Shown: positions 1 to 13,291, numbered from the stretch's first letter. The stretch: 64,000 bases of DNA from Siphonodentalium dalli (GCA_032622095.1 CP136064.1:47808073-47872072), one strand, 5' to 3'. The notes: generated by a model from the sequence alone, not told the origin. Program-made: numbers and translations.

Positions 1-182
1 GCGTAACTCGTGAGAATTCAGAATAGTGAATACCTCGACTAGTAAGAGGACACATAGTAGTCTATCATAGCTATGGAGTAGATGATTAGTCTGGACCATG
101 GGGCTATATCGGGTGATTGAATCATATTTTCAAGTTCCCAAGGAAAATATCACACATACAATTTACATATACCCATTTACAT

Positions 183-500
183 TAAGTACCATCAATTTTG
201 TACTACATAGTAACAACATTTGGTACTACAGTACATAGCATCAGCATTTGGTAATACCTATTTATTTTGAATACCAACAATTTGGTACTCCATGGTACCA
301 ACATTCGGTACCACATAGTACACATTTGGTATACTAGATATCATCTGCATAAATTTGCAATTTGGTACTATGTAGTACCACATGTTGGTACTATATAGTA
401 CCTATAAATAGTTGTTGCTCTAGAGAACCAGTATGTTGGTACTCGACCGTACTCCCCACGGGACAAGGATAGCACCAACTGTTGGTACTATGTAGCACCC
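183..500. repeat. degenerate palindromic TTGGTACTA array
   Basis: About nine copies of a short motif related to TTGGTACTANNTAGTACCA occur at irregular spacing of roughly 25-40 bases. Many units are themselves palindromic, for example around 367-385 and 390-408. The copies have diverged, so this is an old array rather than a fresh expansion. No reading frame is associated with it. Confidence 0.7.
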
Positions 501-1815
501 TGGTTATTGTGAGTATATGTGAATATCCATCCCGCTGATTCACGCAGTGGAGAGTTCACACAAGTACGTATTCCCATGATTCCGTTCATAGATATTGAGA
601 GCGTTGTGGTCGCTTAGTCATAATGTAATGAATACAGTTACAACGGACGATTTATATTACAGTTTACGGGGAGATAAAAAGCATTGAAACTGACAATTGC
701 AATGGATGACCGACCACCTGGCTATCGCAACTCACTATAATATATATATCCAATCGCTCCGCTTGAAACTGATACGAAATTGCGCCTGGGGTGCGGTCAA
801 TGATATGCAAAACATGTAGGCAAACAACGTATCAGACAGCAGAGCGGGCACTAATGTTTCATTGCAGCAATTTGTGTAAATATAGGTTTTCGGGTCGTCT
901 TATCATGAAACTATACATATATTTTCTATAGTTCAAGTCATATCTGAATGAACCTTCATGTCACTGTATACCAAAATCTGATAAAACATAGATGAACAGC
1001 GATATCGGTTCGGAAGATGGTCACATTAATGTGTGATCACGTTCTGCGACTTTGTCCATGCACGTAACACATCCGCAAAATGAAGGTAATAAAATTGTGA
1101 CCATTTTGGTAAAGGATGGGCCAGTTTCCTGAATTTTGAACCGACGATGGTATACACTTAGATAGCTATACTTGTCAGACTTGTCTCTATCGTGAGTCTA
1201 ACAATTGGTCGCAACGTGGCCCCAGACTACGGCTTATGTATAATGCAATCATGAACGCGTGGACCATATAATGAGACAAGGCAAACGAATTTCTTATTGC
1301 TCTGAATTCGAAATTATTTGCCGAGCCGTGGGGTTGTGCATCACCATATATAACCCAAGAGTTCTTGACCAACACTTGACGGACCCACTTACTTTGTTAG
1401 ATGTAATGGACAAACAAAGGAGCAGCATTGTATGAGTAAGTGTCCACTTTGAGAACTCTCTCAACAACTGCCTGTGTGTTCTCACGACAATAGGCGCATG
1501 GCGGAACCCGATCAAGTACAATACAGAACCGTTCTGAAGTAGGATAAATATTTTAGCAGTATCGAATCGAGAACTTCGTAACATGGTGGTGGTATACAGC
1601 AGTCACACAAATCAGATTTTATATGAAATTCGAAGTGACAATTGTATAATCGAACGTGCCTTGAAGTCTTTGCTCAAATAAATATTGCGAATAGTTGGCG
1701 CTATATGTACCGTGTTGTTTCCAATCGCAAAGACACACTGTCGTTTTTTGTTTGTTTTCAAAATGGTAGACAGGAGGCTAGCCATGCACACAGGAGCACA
1801 TGTACCCGGAACTGC
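501..1815. other. no gene recognised
   Basis: AT-rich sequence with only short chance frames on both strands, none with a recognisable domain, signal peptide or good splice context. I see no tandem repeat or TIR pair in it. Confidence 0.5.
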
Positions 1816-1863
1816 CCCTCCACCCATATATATAAAACAGGGAAGTTTTGTATGGGTGGAGGG
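1816..1863. repeat. short inverted repeat (hairpin)
   Basis: CCTCCACCCATA at about 1817-1828 is matched by TATGGGTGGAGG at 1851-1862, giving a 12-bp stem with a 22-base loop. It is isolated, and no flanking duplication was seen. Confidence 0.5.
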
Positions 1864-3820
1864 AACTTCCCAGAAGCATGCGTGTGTACAGGTAGTTAAT
1901 TCCCATTATTACGTTGGGTGGTATTTTAACCACAAAAGGCCAAGACTTTAGCTTGATATCAAGAATGACACACATGTGTGAAAAAACATACAATTCAATC
2001 CTATAATTATATAAGTGGAGTACAGTTTGGGCACACGAAAGTGTGTCTATGAACTGATAGAAATTGATCGTATATCAACAATCAAAAGTTGCAACATATA
2101 TACTAGATCTGGACGTGGACAATTGGGAAAACATCTATTTTTTTGGTTTAAAGTTCAACCTATACGCGCAGTGTCGAAAATATCTGTCACTCTATATATA
2201 GCGAACTTTAGTCGCAATGCTTTTGTACGCGATTATACAGGTTCGGGAAACCTCAATTTTAAATAAAATATGCAAATAAAAATGACTAAATTGTAAAATG
2301 TCGCTGGGTTATGCTTTCGGAATATTGAGTACTAAACAGTCGGGACCCGGGTACTGCTCAAAAACATACGTACGAAAAATGTGGTGATACCCTCAATTGG
2401 AGTATTTTGGGATCCAAATAAGCATGCCTGTATGATTTTGTTGTTGTTGACACTTTGCCGGCCATTGATGTCATACGTTTATTTATTAAGTTATTGGTGG
2501 AGCATTTGTGATAATTTGAGAAATATATATGATTAATGGTATAGCATAACTGACTGACATTCACTGACTTGTTTTCATGTTCGAAGTTGCCATCATCGAG
2601 TGTTCTTCTCCATTGCACTCTTATTATGTGCAACCATGTACTCTTATATTCCGCATCGTATATGCTTATTTGGACCTCAAGAGTACTAGATTGGGCGCTC
2701 GTTAACAGCAATCAAATGGCCGGCGTATATGTTACTGCCTAATTATTTATACATGTTGACATTGTATTAACACGTGCATGCGGAGTATCAGGTAGACGTC
2801 TAACGTTTCAAGTTGCACTTTATATGACAGGTGGATCTCTAAAACCGGCGCTTATATCTGTTATGTGTTTGCTCATCACAAAGAACCACGTGGTGGTGAT
2901 GTAATTGGGTCATGTTAACCTTGCTTATTATTGACCCAATTGGAATTAATCACTCTCCAGGGAATCATTCCCTTGAAACACTTTAACTTTTTTTTACACC
3001 GGTTGGCTCCCATTCTTGATAAATATAATCACCGAGCGTGAAGTTAATGTGAGTCAGCTTGAGCTCTTGTTGGATAGTTCGAAGGGATGCACGGAGGAAG
3101 TAACATATGGCATTATATGATCGCTTGGTTACGTCCAGCACACAGTTGTTATCCATTTATATTGAGCGAGTTTCGTAATAGCGATTAAATTTATAGCGCA
3201 TTATTTATTGCGATCCCCACTGCATTTCCCCACTGCATGCATGTGTACGATGAAATTTTATGATGTAATTTATGCATCGGCTGTACAGGAAATGAAATTA
3301 TGCTGAGTTATATGGCTGCTCGATAATTTGATCTACCTCAGCAAAAACCGAATATTTCACGTGGTGTGTATGATATGCTCGTGCGATAACTGAGATAAGA
3401 CAGCCAGCTAGCTTTTATTGTGGGTTTTCGTTATCCAAAGATCGCAACCCTCGTTCACACTGCACTACGTGCACTTAACGCAGCACAGGGGATTGTAACG
3501 CGCTCCGCTGCCCCCACCGCATTACCCACATGCACCGTCTTTATATACGCGCCGGTTTTACATACATGGGAACGATAGAAATTCCCCGATTTACCATCGC
3601 TTTGAAAACTCCCGAATTTAGTCCATTTATTCGAGAAAATGGCATCGATTTTGACACGGTTGGATCGGCGGAGGATTCTTCTTTCAAATAATACCACCAA
3701 ACACCCCTCAACTCCATTCATATTAATAGCATTTAATTTATTTTTTGAACACCGAATATGGTATCCGAAGACGGTCATTTCTCAGAACTGATCTTATACT
3801 CACAGAGCACTGGCCGTTTT
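1864..3820. other. no gene recognised
   Basis: Short chance frames only. The one structure seen is a 10-bp inverted repeat, AATTGGGTCA at 2903-2912 and TGACCCAATT at 2932-2941. Part of 3580-3720 resembles 41040-41125, sharing a stretch around ATCGATTT with a following CTTT(C/A)AAATAATACC-like tract. It may therefore be a remnant of a dispersed repeat. Confidence 0.45.
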
Positions 3821-3877
3821 ACTGTAATGTTCACCCCTCACTGTAATGTTCACCCCTCACTGTAATGTTCACCCCTC
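3821..3877. repeat. 3 x 19-bp perfect tandem repeat
   Basis: Three exact head-to-tail copies of ACTGTAATGTTCACCCCTC at 3821-3839, 3840-3858 and 3859-3877. The absence of mismatches indicates recent expansion. Confidence 0.95.
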
Positions 3878-3969
3878 GGGTCTTTTTCAAATAAAACATC
3901 TGTAAAACTATACAATCTCATTTATAAACGCTAAATGGAGACGTATCAGCCGATAATTTATCTACACAT

Positions 3970-4347
3970 TTAAAGTGACGTGAAACACTCCGGTAGGGTG
4001 ATCAAATAGAAATTGAGAATAACTTTGCTCAAAAAGTAGTTATTTGTTACTAATATTAATCCAAATTGACGATACACACTGTCATTCTTCTATATTAATT
4101 TAATGCAATGACTATCGATGGCGAAATCATTTGTGTTAGAATATCGCCAATAGTTGCGCCCCGAATCGAGATGAAAATATTTCCAATTGGGCGTAGTTCA
4201 GACGATGTTTTCTATGGAGTGGTATGTTCGATTTCTTTGAAATTTTCGGCAATGTTAGCAGAATGCTACATTCTCAATGTTGGCATAGCGCCTGAGTACT
4301 AAATTATCAACTTCACGCACCTGAACAAGTCCATAATATGTCTTTAA
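3970..4347 (-). mobile_element. TTAA-flanked MITE, family K3 (copy 1)
   Basis: This segment is the reverse complement of the repeat at 35767-36175 and matches the outer parts of 6555-7332. Shared landmarks are TGAAACACTCC near one end, TTGATCAAATAGAAAT-like sequence, GGAATGTAGCA-like sequence, and GACATA next to the other end. Both ends abut TTAA (3970-3973 and 4344-4347). There is no coding capacity. By analogy with K1 it is probably a Kolobok-like (T2-type) non-autonomous element. That assignment is an inference. Confidence 0.65.
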
Positions 4348-5630
4348 AGCGACAAATCATCATTTTTATAGCAAAGATATTAGTTGGTCATTCAGGAATA
4401 TTTCTTCATATTTTTTCGTATTCTCGTTCATGATCTGATTAGCATATTCAACACGACACAGCCTGGATTGTGAAGAATACGCCCCAAAAATACAACGCAA
4501 AATTTGCCGAACAGGAACCCTAAATACCACTTATATGTTAACAATTTGCCATGTCTTGTTATATATGCATGCATTTAGAAAAGCCATCCGAACCCTAAAA
4601 CTGAACCAGGTGGCAGGTGCTTGCATGGGATGGTGAGTATCTGCATTTCATTCTTCGTTGAATGAAAGGAAATACATCACATAAAACTAAAACAACAATG
4701 TTATAAGACAAAAATATATCATTTCAAGTAGCTTAATACGAGCTTGTTCGTGGAAAATGCTTAAAATACTATTTGATTACCTAACTTTTTCCTTTTTACA
4801 TTTTGACATTTGTTGTCAATGTTTCTGACACGAAGATGCATGTGCCCCCTTGCCATTGTGGTTCTTCCGGTGCCCTGTTAGTTCGGGGACACATCTTTCT
4901 GGTTATATGCATGCATTGAAGTTTCGTGGCTATTTTAACGCCCAATTCAATTTGCACTTTCGAAAAAAAAAGGTTCTAATATTACAAGATGGGTGTGAGA
5001 TAACATTTCAAATAGGAAACACTCCTTCCAGACAAGAAACAGCAAGGGACCACGCGTATCGTTGTTATCAATGAAACGAACTTCAATTGTTGATACAGTA
5101 TCTAGTTAATCGACACCAGCGGGTTCGGGAATCACATATACTTCACAGTGAGAGTTTCCGCCTGAGAATTCAGAACGTGCTAGTTGAATGGGTATCCTTG
5201 GTATATAAATATAGGGCATTCACATTACGTGGCACAGAACCGTAAACTAAATTGAAACATAACATTACCAAACACAATTTGTTGGTTTCCCTATGAATAT
5301 AAGCTATGTGTTTCTCAGTAAATGTGCAGTTGAACACTCTTTGGGAAATTGTTGAGATAACACTGCATGTTCATGATGACGATACTGGGCGCATGTTGAA
5401 ACGAATACTTTAGTTGAGAGTATACTGCTGGCGCAATCCATGACCAAATCGTTTTGTTCACTTGAACACATTTTGGACAAACCGATCTGTGTTGTGAAGA
5501 AAGAATGCAGCGATGTATATCATTTACATTCATCTTAATAGCATTGGAGAAGGTTTTTTTTACTACATGCATATATATCTGGTTATTATAGAGAATGCAT
5601 ATATGATGTATTTAATGTATTCACCGTACA
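4348..5630. other. no gene recognised
   Basis: AT-rich DNA with only short frames. No TIR pairs, tandem repeats or exon-like segments stood out. Confidence 0.45.
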
Positions 5631-5635
5631 TTGTT

Positions 5636-6535
5636 CACCCCATGTATCCGGATATGCTCGTAGCGGAAGACATGCTCGTAGCGGAATAACCACATGGCCC
5701 GCGATTTGCACATCGTCTTTAGTTGTAGTAAGTTATTTCATAAAAACACGGTTTATTTTACCTTGATTTTTTGTTTACGTTAACAGCGATAATCGGTCTA
5801 CAGAAATGAGCGGTTGTGGTTTCCGCAATTTGCATATTACTGTTCGATAATCGGGTTTTATACGAAAATTATGACCTGAAATACTTACTCGATATAAGTT
5901 TTATCAAATTTTAATGAATCTTTGCATTGACACATTATATAACATACAGTCTCTCAAAGTATGATATCTTAGCTTCAAAATGAACTGGACATGTTTGCGA
6001 TGTCAATCATATTAGTGCCCGAAAAATTAGTTTCCATGGAGGCACTCACTCAATTTCGGGGCATGTCTATAGCTGGTGCTATAGACATATCATACCACTG
6101 CTATAGACATCCAATATTTTCTTGCTATGACCTGCATATATGGTTATTTTTTACTATGGAAAATGTAGATACATGACTGGAAATGTTGTCTATTATATTA
6201 AGGTAATATCCGCGGAAATAGCAATGTATGCAGAGACTAGATTGTCTGGGCTGTTACCACAGAAATCGTAATTTTATGTAAGAAATGCAAATTTTGCCAC
6301 AATTTTTGGCCTAACTTCCCGGTAAAATAGGATTAAACTGCGTCCATGTTTAAAGAAGTTTGATTTACAGTTGGGTAAATTATAGCCACATTAATACCAA
6401 CACCGTCAACCACTGGTACGTGTTGGTTTCGGTGCAACATTTGTCTAACCGTGAACGGTGTGCAAATCGCGGGCCATGTGGTTATTCCGCTACGAGCATG
6501 TCTTCCGCTACGAACATGTCCGGATGCATGGGGTG
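5636..6535. mobile_element. 900-bp element with 77-bp TIRs and TTGTT target duplication
   Basis: The terminal inverted repeats 5636-5712 and 6459-6535 match over about 77 bp with few mismatches. The element starts CACCCCATG and ends CATGGGGTG. TTGTT is present on both sides (5631-5635 and 6536-6540), giving a likely 5-bp target duplication. Each TIR contains two tandem copies of the 18-mer GACATGCTCGTAGCGGAA, the outer one slightly diverged, as expected for transposase-binding sites. The interior has no transposase frame, but it has a small hairpin built on GTCTATAGC/GCTATAGAC at 6064-6108. CAC termini and a 5-bp duplication recall Transib-type elements, but the family is not established. Confidence 0.8.
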
Positions 6536-6554
6536 TTGTTGAAATTTAAATATG

Positions 6555-7332
6555 TTAAAGACATATTGTGGACTTATTTCATTGAATAAAACCAACCAAT
6601 ATGTTAGTATACAAACTATTTCCTCATTTGGAAGAATGTAGCAATAAACTAAGATTGTAGAAAATTACAACCACATCGACTGTACCAGTTCAGAGAACAC
6701 AACGGTTGACTGCGTTCAAATGTAAATATTTACTAATTTATTCGGGACGCACTATTGGACATACACTGGTAAATTTGCACGGTATGTTTTTCAGGCATTT
6801 CGTCATAGAAAACCACATGGTGCCAGAATATGAACGGAAACATGCATATAACATGCATCTGTACCGCAGCTAACTACGTGAGAAGTAACATTTATGTAGT
6901 TCCACTTGTAACGGTGCTACTGACATTTACCTTCAAAAACCTGTATTATTGATTCTTGAGAGTTAATTGCAGGTAAATTACAGGCAAGTTCCGGTAGCAT
7001 TGCTACATGTTGAACTACAGAGATTTAACTTCTCATGTAGTTAGCTGTGGTACAGATGCATGTTATATGCTTGTTTCCCTTCATAATCTAGCATCATATA
7101 GTTTTCTAGGACGAAATGCATGCAAACCATATCTTGCAAACTTGCCAGTGTATGAACGTATCCTTAATGGCGATGGTTGCGCCAATAATAGTCACTGCGT
7201 GTAATTCGTTTATAACATTGACACTGTTTTCTGACTATTTGAATAACACAATTTATGAAAATAATTTATTTTGACATAATTATTTGTTATTCCCTTCGAA
7301 ACACCTGATCGGAGTGTTTCATATCACTTTAA
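6555..7332 (+). mobile_element. K3 MITE (copy 2), split by a nested MITE
   Basis: The left part (6555-about 6759) and right part (about 7164-7332) together match the uninterrupted K3 copy at 35767-36175. Shared marks are TTAAAGACATA, GGAAGAATGTAGCA, TTCGGGACGCA and TCACTTTAA. The middle 400 bp is foreign and is annotated separately. TTAA borders lie at 6555-6558 and 7329-7332. Confidence 0.65.
6760..7163. mobile_element. Harbinger-type foldback MITE (copy a), nested in K3
   Basis: Homologous to 24674-25077 and 28590-28947. Shared marks are ATACACTGGTAAATTTGCA, CATAGAAAACCACATGGTGC and CAGTGTATGAACGTATCC. The element is an imperfect palindrome over most of its length, with arms meeting near 6960. 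The left tip is decayed, so the target duplication cannot be read here. Confidence 0.7.
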
Positions 7333-9707
7333 ATAAAATCATGACAATTGTTGCACTTCGCAATTCTGCACGCAGCGGTTAAAGTCACTGGGTACATTCG
7401 CGGCATATATACATAATGGCACTAGTTTTATTGATTATTTATCGCGCAATGAAAACCAACAATCCTGCATTTCCTGCTCTTTAAATCTCCATTCATCTCG
7501 TTTTGTGTGTCGATGGTGACATTCGTATGGGAGTTACAACGGCGATCAACGAACCCGCATTATCATTCTCTCGAGAAACTCGTTCACAAATGAAGGGGAA
7601 GTTTGGCAGACATAATAAAGAATGAATTCCCATTCTACCCATAATTTGAGTCGGTCGAGAATAATAGCGGTCGATTGCCAAGCATTCGAGATATACACCT
7701 TTCCGTGGTAGTAATTAAGGAAATTGAAACATTTTATGCATAATTACACCAGAATGACTTTACAGTGTATATTATCGGAATTTGTGATGAATAAACCACA
7801 TTTCGTTCAAAAAATACACCAAAGAAGATTGTCGAAGAAGCTAAACTCATCAAATGCCTTTGTAAATTGAGAGTGCAGGACTGCATCACACGTGTTGTAA
7901 GTCTTGTGAGATGTTTAACAAATGTGCTAGGTGTGCAGTAAGTACGATAGTCAATGCACATTGTTCTCAATATATATATGCTATTAAAATTCATAATTAA
8001 AAATAAGTCACGTGGTGGCGGATATATACACAGGAATAGTGTTTTAACTTATGAGTTGCCCGCTTTTTGGGAATTGCAGATAATGATGTATGTTGTCGGG
8101 GAATAGAGCAAAATCGGAAGTTTGCATCTTAAATTATCACGGGGTCATATAATGAACGGAAATGTTGAACAGAAATATACTCTCATGTGTCTGTACTGGT
8201 CACTGCCAGACATTTAATGCGCCCATATGATGGACATTACCTTTATAGTTTTGTTTGACATGGCACATGCCGGCCCCGGAAATAACTCTTTGAACAGAAT
8301 CATGGATTGTCCATGTAGGACATATTCTTTTAAAATTACCATGTTTACATATTTTGCTTGGAATGGATGATGAACTTTAATCGACAGTAAAGTCCATTGT
8401 GAGTTTATGTGCATGACAACAAATAGGCCGCACACCTGCAATATGGACAATTTATGGAAGAAAACATTCGCCAAAAATATTCAACATGAGGACAACAGGA
8501 GATTTCTTTAGTAGAATGCATAGCCGTCATATGAAACGAATAATAGCACAACAAATGGTATCTAATTCAATGCACGGAGCACACACACATGTTTTGAACC
8601 CACGCGTCCAGATGGACTTGTTTGAATGCTTGCAATAGGTCAGCCGCATTGTTGGAGAAGTTTCTCGTTACTCTTGGGTATATCGCGTATATTAGCATGC
8701 AGAAAATGAACAGTAATTGCCAAGTGGAAGCTATTAGCTACTCGAGCCATTCATTATTGACCCGAATCAGTTCCAGACGTCCACTTGAGAAACCTGGCTA
8801 TTTTACCATAATACAATCCATGTCCGAATTCGAATTTTACAACAACACACGCTCGCACTGCCAGTGTGATTGATGGCCTGACAACCACCCAATTACGGAA
8901 ATGGTCCCTACATCGATAAATAGTGCGCGAATTACACTGGGCAGGCGATATGGAATATCCCTGCTTCACGATATATTGTAATATATCATTTTTTCCACCC
9001 TATAGACATGTATGGATGGTAGTCGCCTGATCGATGCAGTGTTTCGATATTGTAAGTTGATAGAGATGAATGGATCCTCTCTGTTCCACAAGTGATTGAT
9101 TGTTGCGGGGATGTTCACTCACTTAGACAAAAAATATTTGTGTGAGTTAAAGGGGGAGTGCACACTATATCCAGCCATTTATGGGACCATCTTCTTTTAT
9201 ACTCAACAGAATATATGCAACAAATGAATGAATTTGACCCATGCATTAGTGCAAAATACACTCATGTGCTCTATGAATGATGAAAACAACATGGTAATTA
9301 TAATGAAAATGACGTGATTTTTTTCACTAAATACTCGCTGACAAGTAGTTCCCGCGCGCGTAGGAAAAAATAAGATAATAAGTTCAATAGGCCGTTTATT
9401 GAACATATTATCTGGACATTTAATATCGATGAATAGGATTCCTTCTCCACTTGTATTATCCTCTCTTCTGTCTATCGTATGCTTATATTTGCTGAACCCC
9501 TCCCAATGAATAACATAGCATTCCATTGTGCTTCCTGGTACACGAATGGACGAATCCATTATATAAATAAAGTGTTAAAGCGATGCCACTGATTACTGTC
9601 GGGTTGCTGGAATTCCGACTGATATACATGTAGGGTTTGGTTGTTAAGGTGATTAAAGATGCATATCCGATTAATATCCGATTTTATTTTTTAATGTTTT
9701 TATTTGG
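7333..9707. other. no gene recognised
   Basis: Short frames on both strands, the longest about 118 codons on the minus strand at 9203-9559, with no domain or splice context I recognise. No strong repeat structure was seen. Confidence 0.45.
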
Positions 9708-9715
9708 GTCTAAAT

Positions 9716-10263
9716 CAGGGGGGGGGGGGTCGGAAAAAAAAAATTCAGGCACGTATGGCATTTTTTCCCTTTCGATCATTTTTTGTACCCACCCACCCCC
9801 ACCGCCAATTTTTTTTCCGTTTACGGCAGTTTTTTCCGACCATTTTTTGACACCCACCCCCCCTTTTAACACTAAAACAGAGATTTGCGGGGGGAAATTC
9901 ACTGTAAACAGCTGTATATGAATTTCTGTGCATACTATTTATCATGGATGTTAACATGGACATGTAAATAGGAATGAGTCATTTTGAGGTCATTCGGCAA
10001 AAAAAACATGGCTGCCAGCGGCCATCTTGGATTTCAAAATTTGCAACAAAATACAACACGATAACTGCCTGCAGTCAGTTTACCAGTTAGAATTACATCA
10101 TTTCTCTCATTCAAAGTGGTTTTGAAGCCCAACTCATTGCCAAAACACTAAAAAAACAAGCAGAATTTTGTTTTTTAGTTGCGGAAAAAATTGCTTCTTG
10201 GTGGCTTTGAAAGCCCACCCACCCCGGCATACGTGCCGGAATTTTTTTTTCACCCCCCCCCTG
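9716..10263. mobile_element. hAT-type MITE with TCTAAAT target duplication
   Basis: The element starts CAGGGGG and ends CCCCCCTG, the usual hAT termini. Its TIRs run through a G/C tract, an A/T tract and GGCACGTATG / CATACGTGCC. TCTAAAT flanks both sides (9709-9715 and 10264-10270), and the match becomes 8 bp (GTCTAAAT) if the terminal G is shared, as expected for hAT. Near 10008-10035 lies a short palindrome, ATGGCTGCC/GGCCAT followed by CTTGG, of a kind common in animal DNA transposons. There is no transposase, so it is non-autonomous. Confidence 0.85.
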
Positions 10264-10454
10264 TCTAAATAGGTCATGTTTTAATGCGTTGTTTTTGGGT
10301 TACATAATGTTCGTAGATAGGTAGTTCAAATATGTATCGACCTATTTCGATACTGAGAAAAATTCAAAAGCGAATAATATTTTGTGCATTTTGGAGCGCG
10401 AACCGCCATGTGGCTTTAAACTAATTTGTATAACTAAATCGGCTTTTGGTAAAA

Positions 10455-10520
10455 TTCTGTTGTTGTTGTTGTTGTAACTGGATGATACGGGGACCATCGA
10501 ATCGGATTATGTACCTTTAA
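10455..10520 (+). mobile_element. K2 right-end fragment
   Basis: A (TTG)n-rich stretch, then GGGGACCATCGAATCGGATT and GTACCTTTAA, matches the right end of the full K2 elements at 42590-43073 and 60848-61314. The left part is missing or too diverged to see. Confidence 0.5.
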
Positions 10521-13131
10521 TATATAGAATTTTCTAGGTTGAATTTGATACTTGAGGGATTATTTGTCGTTTTAATGAGAACTTCTTGAAACATGACGAT
10601 GCTATTTACTATACACTGCATAATCATCAACATATTTAAAACAGATTTGCTAAACAGGTTCAACCAAGTGAGACTAAATTGAAAGGTTTACAGATAACTA
10701 TTTGTGGGGATAATTACCATATGACGTTATCATTCTATGCAAACGCTAAATCGTTTTTTTTACAGACTTGGCACAGATTCTCTTATCTGACATTATAACA
10801 CTTGCATGTGCGCTTTATTGCCTTTATATATCCATAATGGTGTGGCTAGTTAAATGTCAGTGCGTGCTGGTAGATGCACATGTTGAATGAACCATCTATA
10901 TTCGTGGCACGCGAGAAGAAGGTAATAGGAGAGATATTATACACAATACCTGGTAATAGGTAATTGGGGAGTATGTAAAGCATTACGCCGTATATACACA
11001 GTTCAGAAAGTATATCATATAACCTATAGTACCACCTAATCTAGTCGGTTAATTGCATGTCTTTGTTGTGTGTGGTTCCTGTTATCATGAATGTGTCATG
11101 ATCATGTTAACCACAACGGCCCGAATTCAGTTTCCGTGGGTCACGGGCTGTGATGAGCCGGACAATATATATTGCATGTTGAGTTATATAACAATAATCA
11201 CGCGACAGCTATCATAATAGAACCCAGTTACTGTAAGTTTAATGATGCATCACCATGTTAGAATAATTTGCTTATAGACGCAAAGTTTCCACTTGCCAAA
11301 ATAAAGATTGCAAAATTACTATTGCAACTTAATTAACAACATAGTAGATACAACGTATAATTCTCACAAGAGCACACATAACAACGAATATAAAATAAAT
11401 TCATTATATTAACTTGAACACTCTTTATATTTACCACTACTGAGCATCCAAAACAGTAACGCTCTTTACCATTGGAATCTCTCAACTCTCTCGGCGCCTA
11501 TGCGGCCTATATAGCAAACAAAGCAGAACATTGTATAAACAGTCTATTTTTAAATCCGATATCTTACCCCCCCCCCCGAAACCTCCCATGAATTGGCTGA
11601 TACATGTAGCCACCATCTCATTTCTCCCCCGTGTATAGAAAGAATACTTTTGCATGAACTATTTTTTTGAATTTGGTCACCGCAGAGGAGGCGCTCCCTG
11701 GAAACCCATATGGCCACGTCCCTGCAAAAACGCTCGTGTTTTATAGTAGTTCATCTTGGTTTTATCTCCATGCGCAGAACATCGATTCTCTGCTTGACGA
11801 GAAGCAAAACCTGAAACCCAAGCTGCTTCCAATATTCCTAAACACAGCATCAGTCCAAGTCAATAGTATCGACAACATAGATCAGTCTCATTACCTTCGA
11901 TATTGAACATAAAAATATACGCTATAGTTATCAAATCAATCTCCCAATATGAACATTTGTTCACGCTGTGTAGGTACATTCTATAGACGAAGGTTTATAT
12001 CAGCGTCAGTCATCAATCGCTATCATTACCGGCGCGTGTCAGAGACATAAACGGAATATATAATGACGAGTCGGGTACAGATTAAAATTCTTAAAAGTGA
12101 AACAAGCGGTTCAAATCGGCGAGTCTGGATGGATTGACAATGTGCATTTGAGCTCATTAATATATCTTTTGTCTGAGTTGTTCTCCAGATGGCGTTCTTT
12201 GACGTTTATGATGCGACACTTGTCATAATATTCCCTTTAAGGTCTCAGAATAAATCAATAGCCTCCCCGCCAGGGTGTGCGTGAGTGAGTTGCGAGGACA
12301 ATGGGTGCACACGTGTGGGGTCTCTTTGTCATTTAATAACTCGTGACACATCGCGTTAATGTGAAGGTCGAAGAGATGTTTAAAGTTCAATAATTTAGGA
12401 GTTGACCTATACCTTCATAATCCCTCCATCTGATTTGGTCAGTTCTTTCATTTGATAAATTGGGCAATTAACCCACAAACCGCCAACAAAGATTCCAGAT
12501 TATATAATGTAACGAGCAACTGACTATTTTTCTGACCATTAGATGAGCTTTAAGAAGTCGCTGTATATATCATAACAATGTCTGCATGTTGACCCACTTC
12601 ATTGGAATGCCACAGTGATCCTTGAATAAAATTTAAAACGACATAACTATACCATGAAATGGTATCGCCTTAAGGAGATCAGCAATTTCAGAGCACACAC
12701 CAACACCTACATGTGTTGGTTAAAGTCATACATATCTAGACGTTCAGAATGTGTTTGACGGTAACAAGGCACAACCCATAGAGAGAAACGCAAGCATTGA
12801 CTGTTGGGGTTACCATCATGACAGTGCGTGCATTCTTACACTGAGTTTTGTTGAACATGCACCGAATTGATGAAGAAACGCATGTATATATAGCTTTATA
12901 CAAGAGCGAATTATGATCTTCGGATATGAACGTTAACGTCGGGTTTGAAATCTTATCATGGCCGTCCGCGTGGCACACACACTTCCCTTATAGCACCAGC
13001 AATGTACCAATTTCAATGTGCTTGTCGTGCGGCGTTTCACATATACATTAATCGATTGTATGTCAGACAGAATAGTGGCAACCTAAATGATAAGTTCTCT
13101 CTAACACGCGAAGCGACCAGGGATTATAACA
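10521..13131. other. no gene recognised
   Basis: No coding segment identified. At 11416-11475 two direct copies of a (A)ACRCTCTTTA motif lie about 50 bp apart. The same paired motif occurs inside the K1 elements (see findings). A C-run lies at 11570-11578. A small palindrome built on ACCAACAC/GTGTTGGT lies near 12698-12720. Confidence 0.45.
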
Positions 13132-13291
13132 TAAAGCTGCTTTCACATACATGCGCTTAACGCATGCGTTTTACGGATGCGTTAGGCGGACGTGCGTTTA
13201 GAGCTTTCACATACCTCCGTTTACCTCTGCACATACGCGTCCGTTAGCGGATGCGTGAAGAATTATTTGTGTTACATATTGTCCTTTCGCC

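Noticed and set aside
9637-9921. proline/glycine-rich frames over 9.64-9.96 kb
   Set aside because: They arise from the homopolymer TIR of the hAT MITE and occur on both strands.
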